From Pseudomonas taiwanensis DSM 21245 (GTDB taxonomy: Bacteria > Pseudomonadota > Gammaproteobacteria > Pseudomonadales > Pseudomonadaceae): 45,877 nucleotides of DNA. Positions 15,544 through 24,299 of this stretch are shown piece after piece; within the stretch, counting starts at the first letter, position 1, and each line of letters starts with the position of its first letter. The stretch covers positions 1 through 45,877 of the forward strand of contig NZ_AUEC01000040.1 of the NCBI RefSeq assembly GCF_000425785.1. Direction: 5' to 3'. The notes under the pieces are model-generated. The model saw only the letters and a list, made by a program, of their open reading frames with translations. It did not search any database and was not told the origin of the DNA. The translations under genes and the position numbers were made by a program.

Positions 15544-16962
15544 TCAGCCATTGCAGCCTGTCAGCGGCACCTGAAGGTGCCGGCTTGGATAATGCTGCTC
15601 ATACACCTTGCACACCCGCAGCACGTGCTCATCGGCAAACCGCCCGGCAACCACTTGCAGCCCGACGGGCAACCCCTCGCGGGTAAACCCGCACGGTATG
15701 GAGGCCGCGGGCTGCTGAGTCAGGTTGAAGGGGTAGCTGAACGGCGTCCATTCCATCCATTGCGCCATCCCTGACCCAGGCGGCACATTGTGCCCCGCCT
15801 CGAATGCCACCAGCGGCAACATGGGCGTTACCAGCACGTCATAGCGCTGATGGAAGGCATTCATCTTCGCGATCAGATCCGCCCGGGCCTCCAGTGCCTG
15901 GGTGTATTCGCTCAGGTTGATTCGCGCACCCTGTTCGGCGATCCACCGCAGCCCAGGGTCAAGCAGGGCTCGCTGCTCATCGCTGAACGCGCTGGCCAAC
16001 CGTGCAGCTCCGGCAAACCACAGCGTATTGAAGGTTTCCAGCGGGTCGCCGAATCCTGGGTCGACTGCTTCGACCTGCGCCCCCAACCGAGCCAGGCGCT
16101 TCACCGCCTGTGCCACCAACGCCTGGATCTGCGGGTCGACGTTCACATACCCGAAATCGGCGCTGTAGGCGATGCGCAGGTGGCCAAGGTCCTGATCCTG
16201 ACCCAGCCACGGCGTCTGGCGTGGTGCGCCTGCCAGCCCGTCGCGCGCATCGGGTCGGGCGACGCAGTCGAGCATCAGCACCGAGTCGTCGACCGTGCGC
16301 GTCATCGGCCCCAAGTGCGAGAGGACGGTCATGGCGCTGGCCGGCCATTGCGGTACATAGCCGAACGTTGGCTTGATGCCGAATGTACCGGTAAAGGCAC
16401 AGGGGATACGGATCGAGCCACCGGCATCGCTTCCTTGGTGCAGCACGCCCAGGTTCAGCGCGGCAGCCGCCGCGGCGCCGCCGGATGATCCGCCAGCGGT
16501 CAGCCGGGTATCCCAGGGGTTACGAGTGATGCCATACAGCGGATTGTCGGTGACCCCCTTCCAGCCGAACTCCGGCGTAGTGGTCTTGCCCACCAGCACC
16601 GCGCCGGCTTCGCGCATGAAGGCGGTGAAGGGCGCATCAACTTCCCATGGGCCTGCAGCCGACGTGGTGCGCGAACCCTTGCGCGTGGGCATGCCAGAGG
16701 TCAGGGTCAGGTCCTTGATCGAGGCAGGCACGCCATCCAGCCGGCCACAGGGCTCACCCCGCAGCCACCGTCGTTCGCTGGCGCGGGCCGCGGCGCGGGC
16801 CCCCTCGCCGTCGACATGGCAGTAGGCATTGACTACCGGGTTGTGCAGGTCGATGCGCGTCAGCACATCGTCGACCACCTCGACCGGTGACAACTGCCGG
16901 CGTTGGTACAGCTCCAGCAGTTCGACGGCGGTGTACTCGCCAATCGCGGTTTTCTCGGTCAT
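15544..16962 (-). CDS. Amidase-signature family amidase
   Basis: A 472-aa enzyme of the amidase signature family, which hydrolyses amide bonds with a Ser-cisSer-Lys triad. I can place Lys83 (VPASIKDL), cis-Ser159 (GGSSGG) and nucleophile Ser183 (GSDAGGSIRIP), with spacings close to those of fatty-acid amide hydrolase. The start MTEKTAIGEY is set by the family and by the upstream hydrolase stop, which lies one base away. It is the last gene of the GntR-SBP-livHMGF-hydrolase-amidase run, so it probably hydrolyses the imported compound or its first product. The substrate cannot be read from the sequence. Confidence 0.9.
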   Translation of the reverse strand: MTEKTAIGEYTAVELLELYQRRQLSPVEVVDDVLTRIDLHNPVVNAYCHVDGEGARAAARASERRWLRGEPCGRLDGVPASIKDLTLTSGMPTRKGSRTTSAAGPWEVDAPFTAFMREAGAVLVGKTTTPEFGWKGVTDNPLYGITRNPWDTRLTAGGSSGGAAAAAALNLGVLHQGSDAGGSIRIPCAFTGTFGIKPTFGYVPQWPASAMTVLSHLGPMTRTVDDSVLMLDCVARPDARDGLAGAPRQTPWLGQDQDLGHLRIAYSADFGYVNVDPQIQALVAQAVKRLARLGAQVEAVDPGFGDPLETFNTLWFAGAARLASAFSDEQRALLDPGLRWIAEQGARINLSEYTQALEARADLIAKMNAFHQRYDVLVTPMLPLVAFEAGHNVPPGSGMAQWMEWTPFSYPFNLTQQPAASIPCGFTREGLPVGLQVVAGRFADEHVLRVCKVYEQHYPSRHLQVPLTGCNG

Positions 16963-16963
16963 C

Positions 16964-18241
16964 TCAGCGGGCTCCTGGATTGGCAGCCTGGAACATGGCG
17001 CGCAGCAGGACATCGCAGCCATCGGCCAGGTCCTGTGGTGCGGCATTTTCGATCTCGTTGTGGCTGATGCCACCTTCGCACGGTACGAAAATCATACCGG
17101 CCGGCCCCAGTTCGGCCAGGAAGATCGCGTCGTGGCCGGCGCCGCTGACGATGTCCATGTGGCTTAGCCCCAGGGCGCGGGCTCCCTGGCGCACGGCATC
17201 GACGCATTGCTCGGCGAAGTACAGCGGTGGGAAGTCCGCGGTCGGTGTCAGTTCATAGCTCAGGCCGTGTTTCGCTGCACTGGCTTCGATGGCGGCACGT
17301 ACTTCGCCCACCATGCTGGCGAGGTGGTCGGGGTCGAGATGACGCAGGTCGATGGTCATCTGTACCTGGCCGGGAATGACATTGCGCGAGCCGGGGTGCA
17401 GGGTCAGGCAACCGACCGTGCCGCAAGCGTGAGGCTGGTGTGCATGGGCCGAGCGGTTGACCGCCGCCACCACTTCGGCGGCACCGACCAGTGCGTCCTT
17501 GCGCAGGTGCATCGGGGTGGGGCCGGCATGGGCTTCGACGCCGGTCAGCACCAGATCGAACCATTTCTGCCCCAGACAGCCCTGGACCACACCGATGGTG
17601 GTGCGTTGGTCTTCCAGGATCGGGCCCTGCTCGATATGCGCTTCGAAATAGGCGCCAACGGCATGCCCGGTGGGCGCGCGCGGGCCGGCATAGCCGATGC
17701 GCTGAAGCTCGGCGCCAACCGACAGGCCCTGGTCGTCGATCTTTTCCAGGGTTTCCTGCAGGCCGAACTTACCGGCAAACACGCCAGAGCCCATCATGCA
17801 CGGTGGGAAGCGTGAGCCTTCTTCGTTGGTCCATACCACCACTTCCAAGGGGGCTTCGGTGCTCAGGTCGAGGTCGTTCAGGGTACGGATCACTTCAAGG
17901 CCAGCCATGACCCCGTAGCACCCATCGAACTTGCCCCCGGTGGGCTGTGTATCGATATGGCTACCGGTCATCACCGGTGGCAGCGCCGGGTTGCGCCCGG
18001 GGCGGCGGGCGAAGATGTTGCCGATGGCGTCGATGCTGACGGTACAGCCGGCTTCCTCGCACCAGCGCACGAACAGGTCGCGGGCTTGACGGTCAAGGTC
18101 GGTCAAGGCCAGGCGGCAGACACCGCCCTTGGCGGTGGCACCCAGTCGTGCCAGGTCCATCAGCGATTGCCAGAGGCGGTCGCGGCTGACCAGCGAACCC
18201 TGGCCGAGCAGGTGCTGCGAGGGATCGATGCGGGTGTTCAT
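16964..18241 (-). CDS. M20-family N-carbamoyl-amino-acid / allantoate-type hydrolase
   Basis: A 425-aa zinc-dependent amidohydrolase of the M20 family that includes N-carbamoyl-L-amino-acid hydrolase, beta-ureidopropionase and allantoate amidohydrolase. Metal ligands are visible in GSHIDTQPTGGKFDGCYG, WTNEEGSRF, AHIEQGPILE and GAGHDAIFLAE. These enzymes remove a carbamoyl group, releasing ammonia, CO2 and an amino acid. It abuts the amidase gene and lies 100 bases after livF on the same strand, so it belongs to the same catabolic unit. Which ureido substrate it uses is uncertain. Confidence 0.9.
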   Translation of the reverse strand: MNTRIDPSQHLLGQGSLVSRDRLWQSLMDLARLGATAKGGVCRLALTDLDRQARDLFVRWCEEAGCTVSIDAIGNIFARRPGRNPALPPVMTGSHIDTQPTGGKFDGCYGVMAGLEVIRTLNDLDLSTEAPLEVVVWTNEEGSRFPPCMMGSGVFAGKFGLQETLEKIDDQGLSVGAELQRIGYAGPRAPTGHAVGAYFEAHIEQGPILEDQRTTIGVVQGCLGQKWFDLVLTGVEAHAGPTPMHLRKDALVGAAEVVAAVNRSAHAHQPHACGTVGCLTLHPGSRNVIPGQVQMTIDLRHLDPDHLASMVGEVRAAIEASAAKHGLSYELTPTADFPPLYFAEQCVDAVRQGARALGLSHMDIVSGAGHDAIFLAELGPAGMIFVPCEGGISHNEIENAAPQDLADGCDVLLRAMFQAANPGAR

Positions 18242-18341
18242 GGTTCATCTCTCCTGAAGCAAAACATGGTCAATTCAATGGCGGTGTGCTGTGTGGCCTG
18301 CGCCGGGTCCCGTCGAAAGAGCCGGTACACACAACCCACAG

Positions 18342-19037
18342 TCAGGCGCTCAAGGCCAGGTAACGGTTCTTGATGCTCGGGTCTTCGCGAAACTGCGCAG
18401 CGCTACCCTGATAGGCCACGCGGCCCTGTTCGAGCACGTAGTGACGGTCGGCGAGGGCGTCGCAGACCATCAGGTTCTGTTCCACCAGCAGGATCGACAG
18501 GCCTTCGTCCTTGATCCGTCGCAGGATTTTCACCAGTTCGTCGACGATCACCGGGGCCAGACCTTCGGTGGGTTCGTCGAGGATCAGAAGCTTGGGGTCG
18601 TTGAGCAGCGCACGGGCGATGGCCAGCATCTGCTGCTCACCACCGGAAAGGGCAAAACCGCCGTTGCGGCGCCGTTCCTTGAGGCGCGGGAACATGCTGT
18701 ACACATCCTCAAGCTGCCAACGGCTGTCCTTGCGCAGGGCGATCTTGAGGTTTTCCTCCACGCTGAGCTGGCGGAAGATGCCACGGTGCTCGGGCACCAA
18801 GGCGATGCCGAGCCGGGCGATATCGAAGATCTCGCGGCCAACCAGTTGCTGGCCGTTGAAGGTGATCTGCCCCTGACGCGGGCGGACGATGCCGAGGATG
18901 CTGCGCAGGGTAGTGGTCTTGCCGGCACCGTTGCGCCCAAGCAAGGTCACGAGCTCGCCGGCCTCGACCTTGAGCGAGACGCCTTCGAGCACATGGCTCT
19001 TGTCGTAATAGGAGTGGATCGAGTCGACGTTGAGCAT
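18342..19037 (-). CDS. livF: Branched-chain-type ABC transporter ATPase LivF
   Basis: A 231-aa ABC ATPase of the LivF group. The Walker A GRNGAGKTT (about residues 34-42), signature LSGGEQQ and Walker B LLILDEPTEGLAP are all intact. It starts inside the livG stop (overlap). With LivG it powers the LivH-LivM channel in the inner membrane. The transporter family imports branched-chain amino acids, urea or short amides; the neighbouring hydrolases argue for an amide or ureido substrate here. Confidence 0.95.
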   Translation of the reverse strand: MLNVDSIHSYYDKSHVLEGVSLKVEAGELVTLLGRNGAGKTTTLRSILGIVRPRQGQITFNGQQLVGREIFDIARLGIALVPEHRGIFRQLSVEENLKIALRKDSRWQLEDVYSMFPRLKERRRNGGFALSGGEQQMLAIARALLNDPKLLILDEPTEGLAPVIVDELVKILRRIKDEGLSILLVEQNLMVCDALADRHYVLEQGRVAYQGSAAQFREDPSIKNRYLALSA

Positions 19038-19789
19038 CAGGCGGCCTCTCCAAGGTAAGCGGTGCGTACGCGTTCGTCGTTGCGCACCTGTTCAGGGGTA
19101 CCTTCGACCAGTATCTGGCCGTGGCTCATCACGGTGATGCGCTGGCTGATCGACATGACGATGCTCATGTTGTGTTCGATCAGCAGCACGGTGTGGTCGC
19201 GCCCAAGGTCGCTGATCAATGCTGTCATGACCGGGATATCGTCGATGCCCATGCCCGACGTGGGCTCGTCGAGCATCAGCAGGGTGGGCCTGGCGCAGAT
19301 CGACATGCCGACTTCCAGTACCCGCTGCTGGCCGTGCGACAGCTCGCCGGCCAGCGTCTCGGCGCGGGCCGTGAGTTTCAGGCGCTCGAGCACCTGGTCG
19401 GCGGTGTCCCAATGGCTACGCTTGTGCTCGACGCTGCGCCAGAAGTTCAGCGCACCCAGGCCGTCGCGGCCTTGGGCGGCCAGGCGCAGGTTCTCGCGAA
19501 CCGACAGGTTCTGGAACAGGCTGGTGAGCTGGAACGAGCGCGCCATGCCCAGCGCAACGCGGCCGTGGGAGGTTTTGCGGACGATGTCCTGGCCGTTGAA
19601 CAGGATCTGGCCGCCGGTGGCCTGACGCTCACCGGTCAGGCAGTGGAACAGGCTGGTCTTGCCAGCGCCGTTGGGGCCGATGACGGTATGAATGGTGCCG
19701 GCGCTCACTTTGAGGTCGACGCCTGCGACCGCCTTGAACGGCCCATAGGCCAGCTCCAGCTGGCGGGTTTGCAGAAGGTAGTCGCTCAT
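19037..19789 (-). CDS. livG: Branched-chain-type ABC transporter ATPase LivG
   Basis: A 250-aa ABC ATPase of the LivG group with Walker A GPNGAGKTS, signature LSHGQQR (Gly-Gly replaced by His-Gly, common in LivG) and Walker B LLMLDEPTSGMG. The start MSDYLLQTRQLEL was chosen because it directly follows the livM stop and fits the family. It has one-base overlaps with livM and livF, so the transporter genes are translationally coupled. Confidence 0.95.
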   Translation of the reverse strand: MSDYLLQTRQLELAYGPFKAVAGVDLKVSAGTIHTVIGPNGAGKTSLFHCLTGERQATGGQILFNGQDIVRKTSHGRVALGMARSFQLTSLFQNLSVRENLRLAAQGRDGLGALNFWRSVEHKRSHWDTADQVLERLKLTARAETLAGELSHGQQRVLEVGMSICARPTLLMLDEPTSGMGIDDIPVMTALISDLGRDHTVLLIEHNMSIVMSISQRITVMSHGQILVEGTPEQVRNDERVRTAYLGEAA

Positions 19790-20808
19790 CACAGGGTCTC
19801 CTTGGTGTTGGCCTGGGGTTTGTCGCTGGCACTGCGTGGCGCCAGCAGGCGCTTGCCCAACTCGGCCAGACCGCCCCACAGGCCGCCGCGCATGAAGACC
19901 ACCACCAGGATCAGGATCACCCCCAGCAACATCAGCCAGCGTGGCCACAGCTCCGACAGCACATCGCCCAGCAACACGATGGCGCCAGCGCCGAGCAGTG
20001 AGCCGAACAGCGAGCCGGTGCCGCCGACGATGGTCATGATCAGGATGTTCTCGCTCATCATCAGGTCGATGTTCGACAGCGGCGCAAAATGCAGCAGCAT
20101 GGCGTACAGCGCACCGGCGATGCCGGTTATGGCACCCGACAGCATGAAAACGAGGATCTTGAAGTGTCGGATGTCGTAGCCAATGGCCGCGGCGCGGGTT
20201 TCGTTCTCACGGATGGCCAGCAGGGTGCTGCCGAATGGCGAGCGGATTACCCGCAGGGCACCGGCGAAGATCAGCAGGAACAGCACCGCGACGAACACGT
20301 AGAAGTGCCGAGGGTCGCCCAGGTCCACCAGCACGTGGCCGGCCATTTCGATGTTCGGGCGTGGCACGTCGAGCAGGCCATTGTCACCGCCGGTCCAACC
20401 GCTGAGGGTGTAGGCCAGGAAGTAGGCCATCTGGCTGAAGGCCAGGGTCAGCATGACGAAGTAGATGCCTTTGCGGCGAATCGCCAGGGCCCCCACCAGC
20501 AGCGCCAGGAAGGCGCCGAACAAGGCTGCGCCGAGCAGGGCGGCGAACAGCCCCCACTGCAGGTGAATCATCAATAGCGCCGCACCGTAGGCACCGGCGC
20601 CGAAGAAGATGCCCTGGCCGAAAGAGAGCAGGCCGGTGTAACCGAGCAGCAGGTTGCAGGCCAGCGCTGCCAGGGCAAAGATCAGGATCTCGGTTGCCAG
20701 GGTGGCCGACGGCAGCAGCAGCGGCAGCGCAACCAGGCTGGCGACGACCAGCGACAGCAGAGCTGGCGCGCGGCCCTTGGCAACGGGTAATGGGTTTTTC
20801 TCGCTCAT
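19789..20808 (-). CDS. livM: Branched-chain-type ABC transporter permease LivM
   Basis: A 339-aa membrane permease of the LivM family with about nine hydrophobic segments. The GYTGLLSFGQGIFFGAGAYGAAL motif and IRENETRAAAIGYDIRHFKIL are family hallmarks. It forms the membrane channel with LivH. The start MSEKNPLPVAKG at 20808 is just before the livH stop. Confidence 0.95.
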   Translation of the reverse strand: MSEKNPLPVAKGRAPALLSLVVASLVALPLLLPSATLATEILIFALAALACNLLLGYTGLLSFGQGIFFGAGAYGAALLMIHLQWGLFAALLGAALFGAFLALLVGALAIRRKGIYFVMLTLAFSQMAYFLAYTLSGWTGGDNGLLDVPRPNIEMAGHVLVDLGDPRHFYVFVAVLFLLIFAGALRVIRSPFGSTLLAIRENETRAAAIGYDIRHFKILVFMLSGAITGIAGALYAMLLHFAPLSNIDLMMSENILIMTIVGGTGSLFGSLLGAGAIVLLGDVLSELWPRWLMLLGVILILVVVFMRGGLWGGLAELGKRLLAPRSASDKPQANTKETL

Positions 20809-20809
20809 C

Positions 20810-21670
20810 TCACGCTCTCCCGAACAGGCCATAAGGACGGACCAGGATGACCGCGGCCATGGCGCCATAGATCATCAGGCTGGCGCCTTGCGGCCAGAGG
20901 CTGGTCATCATGCTTTGCACCACACCCACCAGCAGGCCGCCGACCAGCGCACCGCCGAACGAGCCCATGCCGCCGATCACCACCACCACGAAGGCGATGC
21001 CGAGGATTTCCGGGCCGACGAAAGGCTGGGCACCCCGCAGCGGAGCGAAAAGGACGCCCGCCACGCCGGCCAGGCCCACGCCCAGGGCGAAGGTCAAAGA
21101 GAACAGGCGGAAGATGTTGGTGCCCAGCAGCGATACGGTTTCGGTGCTCTCGCTGCCGGCCCGAACCAAGGCGCCGAAGCGGGTGCGCTCCAGCAGAAGC
21201 CACAAGCCAAGGCCGATCAGGGCAGCGAAACCGATCAGGAACAGGCGGTAGTAGGGGTAGATGAAGTCACCGAGGATCAGCACCCCGCGCAGTTCCGGCG
21301 GCACGGCGATGTTCTTGCCCACTGGGCCCCAGATCAGCACCGAGGCTTCCTGGATGATCAGCGCAATGCCGAGGGTGACGAGGATCTGGAAGGTGTGCGG
21401 CAAGTGGTAGATGCGCTTGATCAGCAGGCGCTCCACCGCCCAGGCCAGCGCGGCCACCACCAGCGGCGCGATCAGCAGCGCCAGCCAGAAGTTGCCGGTA
21501 ACAGCCACGGCGGTGTAGCACAGGTAGGCGCCCAGCAGAAAGAAGGCGCCATGGGCGAAGTTGACGAAGTTCAGCAAGCCGAAAATGATCGTCAGGCCGA
21601 CGGCGATGAGGAAGTAGATCATCCCCAGGCCCAGGCCGTTGAGCAGTTGGAACAGGTACAAATCGAGCAT
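20810..21670 (-). CDS. livH: Branched-chain-type ABC transporter permease LivH
   Basis: A 286-aa permease starting MLDLYLFQLLNGLGLGMIYFLIAVGLTIIFG. The NFAHGAFFLLGAYLCY and GIAFVVVVIGGMGSFGGALVG motifs are typical of LivH/UrtB proteins. About eight membrane segments. It lies between the solute-binding-protein gene (65-base gap) and livM. Confidence 0.95.
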   Translation of the reverse strand: MLDLYLFQLLNGLGLGMIYFLIAVGLTIIFGLLNFVNFAHGAFFLLGAYLCYTAVAVTGNFWLALLIAPLVVAALAWAVERLLIKRIYHLPHTFQILVTLGIALIIQEASVLIWGPVGKNIAVPPELRGVLILGDFIYPYYRLFLIGFAALIGLGLWLLLERTRFGALVRAGSESTETVSLLGTNIFRLFSLTFALGVGLAGVAGVLFAPLRGAQPFVGPEILGIAFVVVVIGGMGSFGGALVGGLLVGVVQSMMTSLWPQGASLMIYGAMAAVILVRPYGLFGRA

Positions 21671-21735
21671 GAGCGTGCCCTCGACAGCGCGCGGTGCGGC
21701 TGCCTGTACGAGTGTGTTTGACTAACGCCTTGGCT

Positions 21736-22938
21736 TCAGGCCAGGGCGCAACCGGTGTGGTCGACCTCGATGAACGAGCGCCCCGAGCTGATGACTTCGG
21801 CCAGGTCGTCCTCGTCGCGCATCTGCCCTTGGGGCTTGCCGCGCAGCAGGTAGTAATCCTTGAGCACCTGGTGGTCACCCGGGCGGATCAGTTCATCGCC
21901 TGTCGGGCCTTGGAAGCGCATGCCCTGGAGTGCGGCGGACACCGCGGCGCCTTCGAGGCTGCCGGCCTTGATGATCGCTTCGAGCATGACCTTGGTACCG
22001 ATGTAGTCGGCCGCCAACGGGTAATTGGGGTTGATGCCGTAGGCTTTACGGGTGGCTGCGACCAGTTGCTTGTTCAGCGGCGTGTCGACCTGATGCCAGT
22101 ACTGAGCGCCCAGATAGACGCCTTCGAGCACGTCGCTGCCCAACTCCTGGAACTGGTCCAGGCCCGCTGACCACACCATCAGCACGCTCATGCGGTCCTT
22201 GATGCCGAAGTTCACCGCTTGGCGCAGTGCATTGGATGCCTGGCTACCGAAGTTGAGCAGCACCAGCACATCGGGTTTGGCGGCGATGGCGTTGGTCAGG
22301 TACCCGGAGAACTCCTGCTCCTGCAGCGAGTGGTAGCTATTACCGATGTGTTCGACGCCGAACTCGGAGAATACCTTGCGGGCGTTGTCCAGCAGGGCAT
22401 CGCCGAACACGTATTGCGGGGTGATGGTGTACCAGCGCTTGGCCTGCGGCAGCTGGCGGATCATCGGCACCAATGTTTCGCGGATAGCGCCGTAGGTGGG
22501 CACTGACCATCGGAAGGTCGAGGCATTGCAGTCCTTGCCGGTGATTTCGTCGGCGCCTACTGGCGTCATGAACACGCCGCCGGCCTTGTGGATTTCCTTC
22601 GACACCGCCAATGCCGAGGACGACAGCGTACAGCCCTGGAAGAAGCGCGCGCCGTCCTGGCCGATGGCTTCCTGCACCTTGCGCACCGCTTTACCGGCGT
22701 TGCCTTCGGTGTCTATGACCTTGTACTTGAGCGGGTGGCCGAGCAACTGTGGGTATTCGGCGATGGCCAGACGCGAGCCCATGTCGGCGTACTTGCCGTA
22801 GCTGGCGAAGGCCCCAGACATGGACTTGAGCCCATAGAAGGTCAGCGGTTGGTCGGCGAATGCCCGGTGCGCCCCCAAGGGGAGGCCTCCTAGGGCACCC
22901 AGGGCAAGGCCTGCCTTGAGCAGGGTACGTCTTTGCAT
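21736..22938 (-). CDS. ABC transporter substrate-binding protein (amide/urea/amino-acid type)
   Basis: A 400-aa periplasmic binding protein of the Peripla_BP_6 (LivJ/AmiC/UrtA-like) type. The N-terminus has RRTLLKAG (Arg3-Arg4) followed by a hydrophobic stretch and AHRAFADQ, which resembles a Tat signal with cleavage near residue 28. The mature domain contains YTITPQYVFGDALLDNARKVF and ADYIGTKVMLEAIIKAGS, as in amide-binding members. It is the first transporter gene downstream of the GntR gene and delivers the ligand to LivHM. The ligand is unknown. Confidence 0.9.
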   Translation of the reverse strand: MQRRTLLKAGLALGALGGLPLGAHRAFADQPLTFYGLKSMSGAFASYGKYADMGSRLAIAEYPQLLGHPLKYKVIDTEGNAGKAVRKVQEAIGQDGARFFQGCTLSSSALAVSKEIHKAGGVFMTPVGADEITGKDCNASTFRWSVPTYGAIRETLVPMIRQLPQAKRWYTITPQYVFGDALLDNARKVFSEFGVEHIGNSYHSLQEQEFSGYLTNAIAAKPDVLVLLNFGSQASNALRQAVNFGIKDRMSVLMVWSAGLDQFQELGSDVLEGVYLGAQYWHQVDTPLNKQLVAATRKAYGINPNYPLAADYIGTKVMLEAIIKAGSLEGAAVSAALQGMRFQGPTGDELIRPGDHQVLKDYYLLRGKPQGQMRDEDDLAEVISSGRSFIEVDHTGCALA

Positions 22939-23028
22939 GGGTAACTCCTTGGTTCTGGTTATTAGGCAGGAGTGGCAATGACAAAGCGGGTACGGCCGGG
23001 CCTGTGTGCAGGCCTCTTTCCAGGCGCA

Positions 23029-23808
23029 TCAGTGGTGGTGTTCGAACTCCAGCAGGAAGTTGCGGGCAACCTCGCCTTCGAGCGCGGTCATGTGGTGCTC
23101 GGCGTCGCACATGTGTTCGTGCATCAACCGGCGTACAGCGGGTTCGTCGCTGGCGCGCAAGGCTGTCAGCAGCTGCTTGTGGTACGCGATGTTGGCGGCA
23201 GCGAACTGCTGGCGCTTGGGCAGGTAGGCCTTTTTCAGCACCACCAGGTCGCGTAGCAGGTCGTTGAGGAACACTGCCATGAAACGCAGCAGCGGGTTGG
23301 GGCAACGGTCGGCCAGCAGCGTGTGGAACTCCAGCTCCGCCAGCCGTTGTTCGCGCTGCCCTTCTTCGCTGTCTTCCGGCGCGCTGCAGAAGTCTATGTT
23401 GGCTTGCAGGGCCGCATAGTCAGCGTCACTCAGCTTGCCCATGACCGACACCGCCAGCTCGACCTCGATGACTTTGCGCAATTGGTACACCTGCTCGCCG
23501 TCCAGGTGCTGGAAGTGCAAGTAGTTGCGCAGTGCGCGGCTGGCCGGCTCGGTGCCGACCTCATTGAGGTAGGCGCCACCGCTCGGGCCGGTGCGGGTGC
23601 TGACCAGGCCTTCCACTTCAAGGGCCTTGAGCGCTTCGCGGGCGGTGCCTTTGGAGCATTCGAAATGCTCCATCAGCTCACGCTCGGTGGGCAGCCGATC
23701 GCCAGGGTGCAGCGCTTCGGTGACGATAGAGCGCTTGACCGATTCGACGATCACATCCGACAGCTTCTGGCGCTTGCGTTTGGGTTTGAGCATTTCGCTA
23801 TTTTTCAT
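23029..23808 (-). CDS. GntR-family (FCD-type) transcriptional regulator
   Basis: A 259-aa regulator. The N-terminal winged helix-turn-helix includes GDRLPTERELMEHFECSKGTAREALKALEVEGLVSTRTG (about residues 36-74), the GntR signature. The C-terminal half is an all-helical FCD domain with conserved His residues likely binding a metal and an organic acid or amino acid. It is upstream of and codirectional with the transporter and hydrolase genes, so it probably controls them in response to the imported compound. No operator could be fixed by eye. Confidence 0.92.
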   Translation of the reverse strand: MKNSEMLKPKRKRQKLSDVIVESVKRSIVTEALHPGDRLPTERELMEHFECSKGTAREALKALEVEGLVSTRTGPSGGAYLNEVGTEPASRALRNYLHFQHLDGEQVYQLRKVIEVELAVSVMGKLSDADYAALQANIDFCSAPEDSEEGQREQRLAELEFHTLLADRCPNPLLRFMAVFLNDLLRDLVVLKKAYLPKRQQFAAANIAYHKQLLTALRASDEPAVRRLMHEHMCDAEHHMTALEGEVARNFLLEFEHHH

Positions 23809-23934
23809 ATTTATGCGGATAAATAGGATTTAGCGAGTTTTGCCCATAGGGGTCAATGCCGAAGGCTGGGGAGGGGTCGTAAACGGTGCGAAAGCGTCGG
23901 GGAGGGATAAGAGCGCAAGAAAATTACCGCGCAA

Positions 23935-23965
23935 CCTGTAAGAGCGGGTGACCCGCTCCTACAGG
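23935..23965. repeat. REP-like palindrome
   Basis: Inverted repeat CCTGTAAGAGCGGGTGACCCGCTCCTACAGG-like, carrying the GCGGGT...ACCCGCTCCTACAGG core of the P. putida REP family. It sits between the 3' end of the PP0621-like gene and the 5' end of the GntR gene. Confidence 0.65.
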
Positions 23966-23974
23966 GCTGTGTGT

Positions 23975-24205
23975 TCAGTTTTGGCGGCCAGGGCCTTGCT
24001 GCAAGTGCGCCTGGCTGCAATACCACTCGTTACCCTGGCGCAGTGCCCGGTCGTTGGGCAGGTGCACCCCGCAATGGGCGCAGCGCACCATCTTCAGCGG
24101 GTCGTCGAGCTTGGGCTCGGGATGCGACTGTTGGCTGATCTTGAACTTGCGCCACAGCCAGAACGCGGCGGCGATCAGGGCGATCCAGAAGAGTAGGCGA
24201 ACCAT
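23975..24205 (-). CDS. PP0621-family small membrane-anchored protein
   Basis: A 76-aa protein with one N-terminal membrane segment (LLFWIALIAAAFWLWR), then a Cys-containing domain with CAHCGVHLPNDRALRQGNEWYCSQAH, a small zinc-ribbon-like pattern (CxxC...C...H). I recall this as a conserved Pseudomonas hypothetical protein next to bamD. The start at 24205 puts the hydrophobic segment directly at the N-terminus; an upstream ATG at 24235 is possible. Function unknown. Confidence 0.75.
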   Translation of the reverse strand: MVRLLFWIALIAAAFWLWRKFKISQQSHPEPKLDDPLKMVRCAHCGVHLPNDRALRQGNEWYCSQAHLQQGPGRQN

Positions 24206-24257
24206 GGTGTCCAGCTTGTTCAGAGAGGAAGCCACCAGTCTAGGGCGGCCCCCACGA

Positions 24258-24285
24258 AAAAGGGAGGCCCTGAGCCTCCCTTTCT
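24258..24285 (-). terminator. bamD intrinsic terminator
   Basis: Stem AAAGGGAGGC/GCCTCCCTTT with a 5-base loop just past the bamD stop. Read on the minus strand the stem is followed by TTTTTC, a classic intrinsic terminator. Confidence 0.85.
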
Positions 24286-24299
24286 TGTAGTGCCGTGTA

